A stretch of DNA of 64,000 bases from Ramlibacter tataouinensis (GCF_001580455.1 NZ_CP010951.1:4675001-4739000), one strand, 5' to 3'. Counted from the first letter of the stretch, positions 45,068 through 55,038 are shown. Notes: generated from the sequence alone by a model not told the origin. A program made the numbers and translations.

Positions 45068-48000
45068 ATGACCAGACGCTGGAAGATCGGGGCAGCCGTC
45101 GCGGGAATCGGAATTGCCGTCTATGCCTTGTTCGGCTTCTTCGCCGTCCCGCGCCTCGTGCAGTGGCAGGTGCCGCGCATCGCCGCCTCCGAACTGCAGC
45201 GGCAGGGCTCTGTTGGCGAGGTGAAGTTCAATCCGTTCACCTTGAGGTTGGTCGCCGACAAGCTTGCGCTGGCCGAGTCCGATGGCCGCCCCTTGGTCTC
45301 GATCGACCGCGTTGTGGCGCAGGGCGATTGGCGCTCGCCGTTCCGCCGGGCGTGGAGCCTGCGCGAACTACGCATCGAAGGTCCCGCATTACGCGTCGCG
45401 GTGGATCCGGACGGGCGTTCGAACGTCGGCCGGCTGCTCGAGGCCCTGCAGCAGAAGGCCGAACCCCGCAAGAAAGAGGGCGAAGAACAGGCGATGCCGC
45501 GATTCGTCGCCGAGAACCTCAGCGTCACGCGCGGCCGCGTCGATATCGACGACCAGCAGGCCGGCTATGCAGAGCAGGTCATGCCCATCGAGCTTCAGCT
45601 GAACCGGATCAGCACGCTGCCGCAGGACGCCAACGGCCACAACCTGAGCGCCGACATCGGCAGCGGCGGACGCGTGCTCTGGCGCGGCGACGCGTCGATC
45701 AATCCAGTCCGGGCGCAGGGCGAAGTCACGGTGGAGTCGGTGCGCCTGCGGCCGCCCGGGGCCTATCTGGACAAGCTGATCCGCGTGGCGCTTGCCGACG
45801 GTGTCCTCAATGCCAAGCTGCCCTACAGCGTGGCCGTGGACGGCGGGCGCGTCCAGGCGAAGGTGGCGAACGGGACGGTCTCGATCGACGGCGCGCAGGG
45901 CATCCGGGCGGACGCCAAGGAGCCCTTCGCCGTGCTCAAGCGCGTCGACGTGACCGGGCTGGCGGGCGACCTGGCCGCGCGCGAGCTCACCATCGACGCC
46001 TTCAAGGTGACCGGAGGCGAGCTCGTCGTGCGGCGCGATTTCCGCGGCGAGTTCGACCTGGGGAAGCAGGTCGCCGACAAAGCCGGCGAGGCCACCGATG
46101 GCAATTCGTCCGCCGAGCCCGCCGGTCCGTGGAAGCTGGCGGTCAAACAGCTGCAGCTGGAGCAGATCAAGCTTCGGGCGGTGGACGCGTCGGTGGAGCC
46201 TCCCACCACCTGGGACGTCGAACAGCTCGGCCTCGCGCTGGCGATCGAGGCGCAGGGTTCGGCGCAGGGCCCGGTGGCAAACCTGCGCGAGGCGAACCTG
46301 CGCCTGGAAGGCCTATCGGCCTCGCAGGGTGACGCGCGGCCGGTGCGGATCGAACGCGTGAATCTCGCCGATGCGACAGCGGATCTCGCGACCCGGCGGG
46401 TGGAAATCGGCAAGCTCTCGGTGGAGGGCGGGCGCATCCGCGTCGTTCGAGACGAGCGCGGCGGCATCGACCTGATGCGCCTGACGAACCCCACACCCGC
46501 GGGTGCACGGAAGAAGGAGAGCGGTCCGGAATGGAGCGCGCAGGCACACCAGGTGGCACTTTCAGGGCTTGCCGTCGAGGTCGAAGACCGGGGGATTGGC
46601 TTGCGCACGCAACTGCAGGACGTGTCCTTGCAGGTTCACGAGGCAGGCACCGACATGACCCGACCCGTGCCGTTCGAAGGCGGCTTTCGGGTGCGAGAGG
46701 GTGGGCAGTTCGCGATGAAGGGGCAGGCCATCCCGGCAGCCCGGAGCGTCACAGCCGACGTGCAACTGCGCGATCTGCCCGTGGCCGTGGCGCAGCCCGT
46801 CCTGGAGCGCCATCTGCTGCTGAAGCTCGCCGCAGGGACCTTGAACGTGCAGGGACGGGTCGAGGCAAAGGCCGGCAAAGACGCCCCGATCGTTCAGTTC
46901 ACCGGCAACAGTGAAGTCGCCGGGCTTAGGCTCCTTGAAGCGAACGGCAAGCCGTTCGCGTCCTGGCGAATGCTCTCGGCCAAGGGCGTGAAGGCCAGCC
47001 TCGCCGGCGTGGATATTCCTGAGGTCAGGCTGATCGGATCGGACTCCACCCTGACCATCGAGGCCGATCGCAGCATCAATGCCGCGCGCCTGCTGGTCAA
47101 GAAGCCCGAACAGCAGCAGCCAGCCGTGGTCAAGACGGCGGCTCGTGCTGGTCCGGCGCAGGCGTCCGAGCCATTCCCGGTGCGCATCGGGGCGCTGCGC
47201 CTGCAGGACTGCAAACTCAATTTCCAGGACCTGAGCCTGACCCCGCAATTCGGCGCGTTGATCCACAAGCTCAACGGCACCATCGTCGGACTGAGCACCA
47301 AGCGTGGCACGCGCAGCCAGCTGGAGTTGGATGGTTCCGTGGACGAGTTCGGGCTCGCGCGCATCCGCGGCGCGCTGAACCCCTTCGAGCCGCGGGAGAA
47401 CACGGATGTGTCCGTCGTGTTCCGCAACATCGACATGGTGAGCCAGAGCCCGTACTCGATGAAATTCGCCGGCTATCGCATCGCGGCCGGCAAGATGTCG
47501 CTGGACCTGCAATACCAGGTGCGCAACAGCGAACTGGCAGGCGACAACAAGATCGTGATCGACCAGCTCACGCTGGGCGAGAAGGTGGAGAGCCCGGATG
47601 CGACCAAGCTGCCGGTGAAGCTGGCCGTGAGCATCCTCAAGGACGACCAGGGCCGCATCGACCTCGGCCTGCCGGTCCGGGGCAGCCTCGAAGACCCCGA
47701 GTTCGACTACGGCGCCCTCATCTGGAAGGCGCTCGTGAGTTTCGTGACCAAGGTGCTGGCGTCGCCGTTCCGCGCCATGGCGGGCGGCGGCGGTTCCGGC
47801 GAGGACCGGCTCGAGGCCATCGAATTCGACGTCGGCAGCGCCCAGCTGCTGCCGCCCGAGCGCGAGAAACTGGCCCGTGTGGCGGATGTGATGAAGAAGC
47901 GCGAGCAGTTCAAGGTGGCCGTGCCCGCCGGCTACGCGCAGGAAGCGGACACCTCGGCGCTGCGCGCCCGTGCAGTGCACCAGGAGCTGGCACGCCGTGC

Positions 48001-48472
48001 GGGCCTGCCGGCCGCCGCGCAGGAAGCCGGCAGCCGTCCGGACCTCGGGGACAGCCGCATGCAGTCCGCCGTGCGCGAGCTCTACGCGCAGCGCTTCGGC
48101 GACGCCGAGCTCGACAAGATGCGCGTGGCAGCCCAGAACGCGCCGCCAAGCACCGCCGCGCTGGGCGCCAGCGGCAGCAGCCCGCCGCAGAAACTGTCGG
48201 TATTCCAGCAGGTCCGCCGCGCCATGCGCAACGAGCCGCAGGTCGCCGACACCGGCGGCTTTTATGGCGAGCTATTGCAGCGCCTTGAAAAAGAGCAGGC
48301 CCTGGCACCCGAGGCGCTGGCGCGCCTGGGCCAACAGCGCGCCGAAGCCGTGACCTCGGCGCTCGCGCAAGCCGGTGTGCCGCCGGGACGCGTCACCACG
48401 GCAGCGCCGGTGGCAGTGGATATGGGCGCGCAGCAAATGGTGCCGCTCAAGTTGGCGCTGGATGTGATGTGA
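45068..48472 (+). CDS. Large DUF748 (AsmA-like) envelope protein
   Basis: 1134 aa with one N-terminal helix (IGAAVAGIGIAVYALFGFFA) and a long beta-rich periplasmic body of DUF748 type (VGEVKFNPFTLRLVADKLAL, RIEGPALRVAVDPDGRSNVG, LQDLSLTPQFGALIHKLNGT-like region). DUF748 belongs to the AsmA/TamB-like set implicated in lipid transport or outer-membrane homeostasis. The C-terminus (FDVGSAQLLPPEREKLARVA) has an OmpA-like pattern followed by a charged helical tail. Start ATG 45068 (MTRRWKIG) gives the signal anchor. Divergent from the DUF937/OmpA gene, so the two may be coregulated. Confidence 0.88.
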   Translation: MTRRWKIGAAVAGIGIAVYALFGFFAVPRLVQWQVPRIAASELQRQGSVGEVKFNPFTLRLVADKLALAESDGRPLVSIDRVVAQGDWRSPFRRAWSLRELRIEGPALRVAVDPDGRSNVGRLLEALQQKAEPRKKEGEEQAMPRFVAENLSVTRGRVDIDDQQAGYAEQVMPIELQLNRISTLPQDANGHNLSADIGSGGRVLWRGDASINPVRAQGEVTVESVRLRPPGAYLDKLIRVALADGVLNAKLPYSVAVDGGRVQAKVANGTVSIDGAQGIRADAKEPFAVLKRVDVTGLAGDLAARELTIDAFKVTGGELVVRRDFRGEFDLGKQVADKAGEATDGNSSAEPAGPWKLAVKQLQLEQIKLRAVDASVEPPTTWDVEQLGLALAIEAQGSAQGPVANLREANLRLEGLSASQGDARPVRIERVNLADATADLATRRVEIGKLSVEGGRIRVVRDERGGIDLMRLTNPTPAGARKKESGPEWSAQAHQVALSGLAVEVEDRGIGLRTQLQDVSLQVHEAGTDMTRPVPFEGGFRVREGGQFAMKGQAIPAARSVTADVQLRDLPVAVAQPVLERHLLLKLAAGTLNVQGRVEAKAGKDAPIVQFTGNSEVAGLRLLEANGKPFASWRMLSAKGVKASLAGVDIPEVRLIGSDSTLTIEADRSINAARLLVKKPEQQQPAVVKTAARAGPAQASEPFPVRIGALRLQDCKLNFQDLSLTPQFGALIHKLNGTIVGLSTKRGTRSQLELDGSVDEFGLARIRGALNPFEPRENTDVSVVFRNIDMVSQSPYSMKFAGYRIAAGKMSLDLQYQVRNSELAGDNKIVIDQLTLGEKVESPDATKLPVKLAVSILKDDQGRIDLGLPVRGSLEDPEFDYGALIWKALVSFVTKVLASPFRAMAGGGGSGEDRLEAIEFDVGSAQLLPPEREKLARVADVMKKREQFKVAVPAGYAQEADTSALRARAVHQELARRAGLPAAAQEAGSRPDLGDSRMQSAVRELYAQRFGDAELDKMRVAAQNAPPSTAALGASGSSPPQKLSVFQQVRRAMRNEPQVADTGGFYGELLQRLEKEQALAPEALARLGQQRAEAVTSALAQAGVPPGRVTTAAPVAVDMGAQQMVPLKLALDVM

Positions 48473-48520
48473 ACTGAGAGGGGTCGAGGCCAGGGAAGGC
48501 TATGCGGAGAAACGGACCCA

Positions 48521-48552
48521 TTTACTAGTTGACATAATATACATCGTATCAA
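48521..48552. other. AT-rich imperfect palindrome between convergent genes
   Basis: The 127-base gap 48473-48599 separates convergent DUF748 and acyltransferase genes. It contains a strikingly AT-rich patch in which TTGA (48529) and TCAA (48549) bracket ACATAATATACATCG-like sequence; the ten-base arms differ only by transitions at four places. It includes TTGACA, but I find no matching -10 at proper spacing and no downstream ORF. Purpose unknown. Confidence 0.4.
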
Positions 48553-48599
48553 CATCAAGATCCCGGCGTTGAAGTCAAGGGGCAGCCTTGGCTTGGGGC

Positions 48600-49496
48600 C
48601 TAAAGCGCCTCGCTCTTGGCCGGCTGCAGCAGATCCTCAATCAGCCGGTCCTTCTCGACCCATTGATGCTCGACCCAGCGGCTGAGGCGCCGGTGCTGGG
48701 CCCGCTCTGCGCCAACGGTCGTGTCCAGCAGCTCCGGCGGGATGCCGCGCTGCTGCACGCGCACGATCACAGCGTCCATCCGCCCGCACATCAGATCCCA
48801 GAAGCTCGGCGCGCCGTGCGGATAGACGATGGTCACATCGAGCTGGGCCTCGAACTGCTCGCCCATGGTGGCCAGCGCGATCCCCAACCCGCCGACCTTG
48901 GGCTTGAGCAGATGCCGGTACGGACTCTTTTGCTCGGCGTGCTTGGCCGGCGTGTAGCGCGTGCCTTCGAGGAAGTTCATCACCGAGGTCGGTATGCGCT
49001 TGAACTTCTCGCAGGCACGGCGTGTGGCTTCCATGTCCTGGCCGCGTGACCCGCGGCTGCTGCCCCGGCTCATGAATGGGAAGTCGAGCGCCCACCAGGC
49101 CAGCCCGATCACCGGCACCCAGATCAGTTCGCGCTTGAGGAAGAACTTCAGGAACGGAACATGGCCATGGAGGATGCGCTGCAGCACCAGGATATCGACC
49201 CAGCTCTGGTGGTTGCTGGTGACCAGGTACCAGCCGCGCGGGTGCAAGTCGGCGACGCCCTCCACATCCCAATGCGCGCCGGGGCGCACTGCGGTGATCC
49301 AGGCGTTGTTGACGGCCACCCATGCCGAAGCCAAAGCGGAAAGCGCTCGATCGGCGAGGCGGCGTGCCCCAGCGGCCGGCACGAGCAGTTTCAGCAAGGC
49401 CGGCGGCACAAGGCTCGCGGTGATGACCAGCGTATTCAGCGAGAGCGCGAGCACGCTCAGCGCACCGCGAACGTGAGGCAGGCTCGGGGCGGTCAA
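48600..49496 (-). CDS. YihG-like acyltransferase (PlsC family)
   Basis: 298 aa membrane acyltransferase. N-terminal hydrophobic segment (VLALSLNTLVITASLVPPAL), motif I NHQSWVDILVLQRILHG, FLKFFLKRELIWVPVIGLAW, motif III FLEGTRYTPAKHAEQKSPY and the LKPKVGGLGIALATMGEQFE region. The NHxxxxD and EGTR motifs are those of 1-acylglycerol-3-phosphate acyltransferases; the length and tail resemble E. coli YihG, linked to lysophosphatidate acylation. It follows fabA-fabB on the same strand by 17 bases, consistent with a lipid-synthesis operon. Confidence 0.91.
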   Translation of the reverse strand: MTAPSLPHVRGALSVLALSLNTLVITASLVPPALLKLLVPAAGARRLADRALSALASAWVAVNNAWITAVRPGAHWDVEGVADLHPRGWYLVTSNHQSWVDILVLQRILHGHVPFLKFFLKRELIWVPVIGLAWWALDFPFMSRGSSRGSRGQDMEATRRACEKFKRIPTSVMNFLEGTRYTPAKHAEQKSPYRHLLKPKVGGLGIALATMGEQFEAQLDVTIVYPHGAPSFWDLMCGRMDAVIVRVQQRGIPPELLDTTVGAERAQHRRLSRWVEHQWVEKDRLIEDLLQPAKSEAL

Positions 49497-49513
49497 TGCG
49501 CGGGGGTCGCGGT

Positions 49514-50727
<1,214 letters not shown>

Positions 50728-50728
<1 letters not shown>

Positions 50729-51276
50729 CAGAACCCCTCCGTCGACGTGAACAGGCCCACCTTCAGGTCGGTGGCCGAATAGATCTCGCGGCCGTCGGCG
50801 TAGACAAAGCCGTCGGCGATACCCATGACGAGCTTGCGCTCGATCACGCGCTTCAAGTCCAGGCGGTAGCTGACCCGGGAGACCGAGGGCAGCACTTGGC
50901 CAGTGAACTTGACCTCACCTGCGCCCAGCGCGCGCCCGCGCCCCGGGTTGCCGCGCCAAGCCAGCCAGAACCCCACCAATTGCCACAGCGCATCGAGTCC
51001 GAGGCAGCCGGGCATCACCGGGTCGCCCTCGAAGTGGCAGCCGAAGAACCACAGGTCGGGACGGATATCCAGTTCTGCGTCGATCTGGCCCTTTTCGTAG
51101 GCGCCGCCCGTGTCGTCGATCCGCACGATGCGGTCGCACATCAGCATGTTGGGCAACGGCAGGCGGGCGTTGCCCGGGCCAAAGAGTTCGCCACGGCCGC
51201 AGGCCAGCAGTTCGTCGCGGCCGTAAGCGTGACGACCGAGGTCGCGTTGACTGGTTGGAGAGGCGGTGTTTGTCAT
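50728..51276 (-). CDS. fabA: 3-hydroxydecanoyl-ACP dehydratase/isomerase
   Basis: 182 aa. Introduces the cis double bond at the C10 stage. Catalytic residues His81 in FFGCHFEGDPVMPGCLG and Asp95 in LDALWQLVGF; flanked by LPNMLMCDRIVRI and GEVKFTGQVLP. ATG 51276 (MTNTASPTSQRDL) has GGAGG about 10 bases ahead; the frame is open farther upstream but without support. First gene of fabA-fabB-acyltransferase. Confidence 0.95.
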
Positions 51277-51382
51277 TGGATTGCGGCCTCCGGCTCGATG
51301 CACACAGCGTGCCGGGAGCTGAACAGGAGGGTAAGGCCCTTGAGGGTGCGATGCATTGTCAAAAGGTTCGGCCGGGGGTTGG

Positions 51383-51396
51383 TTGACGGTCGTCAA
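51383..51396. promoter_or_regulatory. TTGACG inverted repeat in the fabA/ppx divergent region
   Basis: TTGACG-GT-CGTCAA is a perfect 6+2+6 palindrome about 107 bases upstream of fabA. The whole 415-base gap (51277-51692) has no convincing gene and should hold promoters for both fabA (minus) and ppx (plus). The palindrome suits a dimeric regulator or a -35 box on either strand. Confidence 0.4.
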
Positions 51397-51692
51397 ACAC
51401 GGCCGGGTCTCAATGCATTCCGCGTCACGCCACTGGTCGCGGGCTGCACAAGAGCTATGCTGACCCGCTGACGGGAAAGAAAGACTGGGGCTGGTGCTGG
51501 ACAGTCAAAGGTTCATTTTACAGGCGGTCAGCGCAGCGCCTTTGAACATCAGGACTGTCGAGATGCTAGGTGTACTGGTATGCCTGGAATGGCTCCTGCG
51601 AGCAGAGCCCCGCCAGCTTCAAACAGGTCGCGAGCGGACTTCCGGCAACACCGTGCACTGCGCAGAATCGCGGGTGCTATCCTGCCGCCACC

Positions 51693-53165
51693 ATGAAAGA
51701 CGGCACGCTGCTCGCCGCTGTCGATCTCGGCTCCAACAGTTTCCGCCTCGAGATGGGGCGGCTCGACCACGGCCAGGTTCTTCGCGTGCAGTACCTGAAG
51801 GAACCGGTTCGCCTGGGCGGTGGCCTGGACGACTCGCGCAATCTGACGGCCGGAGCGATGGAGCGTGGCTGGCAGTGCCTGGCCCGCTTTGCGGAACAGC
51901 TGGCGTCCTTCGGCCCGGCCCAGGTCCGGGCGGCGGCGACACAAACTTTGCGTGAGGCCCGCAACCGCGACGCCTTCCTGTCCCGGGCCCAGGAGATCCT
52001 GGGCCATCCGATCGACGTGATCTCCGGGCGGGAGGAAGCCAGGCTGATCTACCAGGGCGTCGCGCACCTGCTGCCGCAGTCGGACGAAAAGCGGCTGGTG
52101 GTTGACATCGGCGGGCGGTCCACCGAACTGATCCTCGGCCAGGGCTACCGGGCGGACGTGACGGAGAGCTTCCGGGTCGGCAGCGTCGCCTGGTCGATGC
52201 GCTACTTCCCCGAGGGCCAGTTCACCGCGCCGGCATTCGAGCGGGCCGAAGTGGCCGCGCAGGCCATCCTCGACGGCGCCCTGGACATCTACACCCGCGA
52301 ACGCTGGGAAGTCGCCTACGGGTCATCCGGCACCATCGGTGCCGTCGCCGACATGCTGCTCGCATCGAGCCAGGGACAGGGAGAAATCACACCCGAGGGG
52401 CTGGCCTGGTTGCAGCGGCAGCTCCTGCTCGCACGCAGCGCCGATCGCCTGCGCCTGCCCGGCCTGAAGGACGACCGGCGTCCGGTTATCGGCGGTGGAC
52501 TGAGCATCCTGCGTGCGGTGTTTTCGCTGCTCGGCGTCGAGCGAATGCTTGCTGCCAGCGGCGCCCTGCGGCATGGGCTTCTGTACGACCTCATCGATCG
52601 CGAGCAGGCCGAAAGCGACGTGCGGGGGGCCACCATCGAGCGGCTCGCCGTCCGCTTTGGTGTCGACCGCAAGCAGGCCCGGCGAGTGGCACAAGCCGCC
52701 GGCCACTTCCTGAAGCAGTTGCTGGGGTCCGAAGAAGCTCGCGATGCTGCCCGGCAGCTGACATGGGCCGCGCAGCTGCATGAAGTCGGGATCCAGGTCT
52801 CCCACAGCGACTACCACAAGCATGGCGCCTACATCCTCGACAACACCGACGCCGCCGGTTTTTCGCAGCAGGAATTGCACCGCCTGAGCCTGCTGGTGCT
52901 GGGGCATCGGGGCAAGCTGCGCAAGCTCGATGCCGATTTCGACGACGAGTTCTTCATCCAGCAACTGCTTTGCCTGCGGCTCGCGGTGATCCTCTGCCAT
53001 GCGCGGCGGGACGCCGAGCTTCGCGGCCTGCAACTCACCCGGGACGGGCGAGCGCTGCGGCTCGCCCTGCCCCAGGCCTGGGGCTCCAGCTACCCGCAGT
53101 CGCTGCACCTGTTGCAGCAGGAGTCCGTGGCGTGGCAAAAGACGCCCTGGAGCTTCACAGTCTGA
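51693..53165 (+). CDS. ppx: Exopolyphosphatase (Ppx/GppA family)
   Basis: 490 aa; releases terminal phosphate from polyphosphate and possibly converts pppGpp. ASKHA fold: LLAAVDLGSNSFRLEMGRL, RAAATQTLREARNRDAFL, VVDIGGRSTELILGQGYRAD (phosphate-binding loop), AYGSSGTIGAVADMLLAS and IGGGLSILRAVFSLLGVERM. The C-terminal helical domain has HD-like residues (WAAQLHEVGIQVSHSDYHKH). ATG 51693 chosen from family start. It opens a polyphosphate gene cluster and is divergent from fabA. Confidence 0.94.
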   Translation: MKDGTLLAAVDLGSNSFRLEMGRLDHGQVLRVQYLKEPVRLGGGLDDSRNLTAGAMERGWQCLARFAEQLASFGPAQVRAAATQTLREARNRDAFLSRAQEILGHPIDVISGREEARLIYQGVAHLLPQSDEKRLVVDIGGRSTELILGQGYRADVTESFRVGSVAWSMRYFPEGQFTAPAFERAEVAAQAILDGALDIYTRERWEVAYGSSGTIGAVADMLLASSQGQGEITPEGLAWLQRQLLLARSADRLRLPGLKDDRRPVIGGGLSILRAVFSLLGVERMLAASGALRHGLLYDLIDREQAESDVRGATIERLAVRFGVDRKQARRVAQAAGHFLKQLLGSEEARDAARQLTWAAQLHEVGIQVSHSDYHKHGAYILDNTDAAGFSQQELHRLSLLVLGHRGKLRKLDADFDDEFFIQQLLCLRLAVILCHARRDAELRGLQLTRDGRALRLALPQAWGSSYPQSLHLLQQESVAWQKTPWSFTV

Positions 53166-53179
53166 ATCCAGCTGCAATT

Positions 53180-53204
53180 AACGATATATACTGTTTATAT
53201 CGTT
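53180..53204. promoter_or_regulatory. 9-bp palindrome ahead of the RHH-like gene
   Basis: AACGATATA-TACTGTT-TATATCGTT is a perfect 9-bp inverted repeat with a 7-base centre, ending 21 bases before the ATG and overlapping the likely promoter. The AT content stands out sharply. A fair candidate for an autoregulatory operator of the downstream ribbon-helix-helix-like protein. Confidence 0.6.
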
Positions 53205-53225
53205 TACTGCGAGAGGAGCTGGAAC

Positions 53226-53621
53226 ATGGCAACCGCCACGAAGAAGAAACCGATGCCGCAGCAGGCGCAAGTCGCCGCGAAGCGGTCCAGGAAAGCGGCG
53301 GTTGCTGCTGCCGGAACGACAAGGCCGGCGAAGAAGACCGAAGCTCCCGCGAAGACCGGAGCTCCGGCCAAGGCCGAGGCCGCCAAGCTCGAAAAGCCCA
53401 AGAAGCCCAAGCTGGTGCGCGATAGCTTCACCATCCCCAAATCCGAATACGCGGTGCTGGAAGAATTGAAGCTTCGCGCCGCCAAGCTGGGGCGTCCTAC
53501 GAAAAAGAGCGAGGTCCTGCGCGCCGGGGTCCAGGCCCTCGCGGCCATGGGCGACGCCGCTTTCCTGGCTTGTGTGGGCGCCGTGCCCACCGTGAAGACC
53601 GGCCGGCCCGCCAAGGCCTGA
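53226..53621 (+). CDS. Lys/Ala-rich protein with ribbon-helix-helix-like C-terminus
   Basis: 131 aa. Residues 1-60 are histone-H1-like (MATATKKKPMPQQAQVAAKR, KTEAPAKTGAPAKAEAAKLE). The conserved part reads KLVRDSFTIPKSEYAVLEEL then KLRAAKLGRPTKKSEVLRAG, i.e. a beta strand, helix, turn with KKSE and second helix, the layout of an Arc/MetJ-type DNA-binding fold. The end (GDAAFLACVGAVPTVKTGRP) is a short tail. GAGAGG precedes the ATG. Between ppx and sixA in a polyphosphate neighbourhood; basic AlgP-like proteins are known on polyphosphate granules in pseudomonads, so a granule/nucleoid role is plausible but inferred. Confidence 0.72.
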   Translation: MATATKKKPMPQQAQVAAKRSRKAAVAAAGTTRPAKKTEAPAKTGAPAKAEAAKLEKPKKPKLVRDSFTIPKSEYAVLEELKLRAAKLGRPTKKSEVLRAGVQALAAMGDAAFLACVGAVPTVKTGRPAKA

Positions 53622-53627
53622 AGCCAT

Positions 53628-54098
53628 TCAGTCGCGGGCCGTCTCGGGCGACTGCACCGCCCAGACGATGGCCTGCTGGACACCGTTGCCGCGATCCCGG
53701 CTCTGCAGCCACCAGGCAGCGCCTTTGCGGATGTAACAGCTGCTGCCCTGCATGCGCAGTAGTTTGGCCACTGCCTCGCCCAGCGTGGGCTGGTGGCCGA
53801 CGACCAGGACCGGGCGCTGGGCCGACGGCCACTGCGCAGCCTCCATCAGGCTGGCGGCTGACTGCCCGGGAGCCAGCGCTTCGAGCAGCTTGAAGCCGCG
53901 TTCGAACCGCAGCGCGGTTTGCTGGCAACGCAGCGCCGGGCTGCACAACACCAGCGTGTCATCGGGAAGCCTGCGGCTCAGCCAGGCACCCATCCATTTC
54001 GCCTGCTCTTCACCTCGCCGGGTCAAAGCCCGGTCCAGGTCGGCCAGGCCGGTGCGCCCTTCCTCGGCCTCTGCGTGCCGCCAAAGAATCAGATCCAT
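53628..54098 (-). CDS. sixA: SixA-type phosphohistidine phosphatase
   Basis: 156 aa histidine-phosphatase fold protein: DLILWRHAEAEEGRTGLADL with catalytic His8, RALTRRGEEQAKWMGAWLSR, VLCSPALRCQQTA and VLVVGHQPTLGEAVAKLL (second His). SixA removes phosphate from His-containing phosphotransfer domains (ArcB, PTS-Ntr). Convergent with the RHH-like gene (6 bases apart) and divergent from the CpdA-like gene. Often found next to polyphosphate genes in betaproteobacteria. Confidence 0.93.
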   Translation of the reverse strand: MDLILWRHAEAEEGRTGLADLDRALTRRGEEQAKWMGAWLSRRLPDDTLVLCSPALRCQQTALRFERGFKLLEALAPGQSAASLMEAAQWPSAQRPVLVVGHQPTLGEAVAKLLRMQGSSCYIRKGAAWWLQSRDRGNGVQQAIVWAVQSPETARD

Positions 54099-54160
54099 CT
54101 TTTCACCCGCCCGTCACCCTGATCAGCTTGCTGTCCTACACGCATCGAATCGAACCAGTC

Positions 54161-54172
54161 GCAATATATTGC
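54161..54172. promoter_or_regulatory. 12-bp perfect palindrome between sixA and cpdA-like gene
   Basis: GCAATATATTGC reads the same on both strands and sits in the 112-base divergent gap, about 40 bases before the phosphodiesterase ATG. It shares an AT core with the palindrome at 53180, so one regulator could see both; this is only a visual similarity. Confidence 0.45.
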
Positions 54173-54210
54173 CAGTGCCTGTGGGCGGCTGGCGCGATGC
54201 GCGAGAGACG

Positions 54211-55038
54211 ATGATTGAGCCAGGGATGATGACGACGGTAGTGCAGCTGTCTGACCTGCACGTTCGTGCGCCCAACGATCCCCTCTGCGGACGAATCGAC
54301 ACCGGCGCTTATCTCAGCCGGGCCGTGTCAAGCATCCAGGCGCTGCCGCTGGCGCCCGATGCGGTGGTGATCACCGGAGACCTCGTCGACCTCGGCCGTC
54401 CGGAGGAGTACCGGCAGCTGCGAGGGCTGCTGGCCCCTCTGACCTCTCCCCTCTTCCTGCTGGCCGGCAATCACGACGAGGTGCAGGCGCTGCGCGCGGC
54501 CTTTCCCGACCACCCTCACCTGGGCACGACGGGCGACCTGCGCTATTGCGCGGCCGTCGGCGGCTTGCTGCTGATCGCCCTGGACACGACGGTGCCGCGG
54601 CAAGCGCACGGCGCCCTGGATGCGCAGCGGCTCGACTGGCTGGCGCGCGCCCTCGATGCAGCGCGCGACCAACCGGTCCTGCTCGCCATGCACCATCCGC
54701 CCTTCCGCACTTTCATCGACCACATGGATGCCATGGGGCTGCTCCAGGGCGCCGCCGAACTCGATGCCCTGCTTCGCGCCCATGCGAACGTCGAACGCGT
54801 GATCTGCGGCCACGTGCATCGGCCGATCGAGACGCGCTTTGGCGGCACCATCGCGTCGATCTGCCCATCGCCGGCGCACCAGATCGAAATGAACCTCCGG
54901 CCGGATGCCCCTCCCGCATGGACGCTGGAGCCGGGGGGATTCACGGTGCATGCGTGGACCCGCGACACGGGCCTGGTCAGCCACCTCGCCTACGCCGGGA
55001 AATTCGACGGTCCCTATGCCTTCGATGATGACGGGTAG
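54211..55038 (+). CDS. CpdA-like metallophosphoesterase (cyclic nucleotide phosphodiesterase family)
   Basis: 275 aa calcineurin-type enzyme: QLSDLHVRAPND (metal-binding Asp/His), ITGDLVDLGRPEEYRQL, LLAGNHDEVQALRAAF, LAMHHPPFRTFIDHMDAM, VICGHVHRPIETRFGGT. The GNHD and GHVH motifs are those of class III 3',5'-cAMP phosphodiesterases. Starts at ATG 54211, 54226 or 54229 are possible; 54211 has GAGAG ahead. About 90 bases upstream of ppk2 on the same strand, so likely cotranscribed. Confidence 0.9.
   Translation: MIEPGMMTTVVQLSDLHVRAPNDPLCGRIDTGAYLSRAVSSIQALPLAPDAVVITGDLVDLGRPEEYRQLRGLLAPLTSPLFLLAGNHDEVQALRAAFPDHPHLGTTGDLRYCAAVGGLLLIALDTTVPRQAHGALDAQRLDWLARALDAARDQPVLLAMHHPPFRTFIDHMDAMGLLQGAAELDALLRAHANVERVICGHVHRPIETRFGGTIASICPSPAHQIEMNLRPDAPPAWTLEPGGFTVHAWTRDTGLVSHLAYAGKFDGPYAFDDDG

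Noticed and set aside
53180..53204. Possible LexA (SOS) box in the AT-rich palindrome.
   Set aside because: It contains CTGT but lacks the matching ACAG half at proper spacing; the true symmetry is AACGATATA/TATATCGTT.
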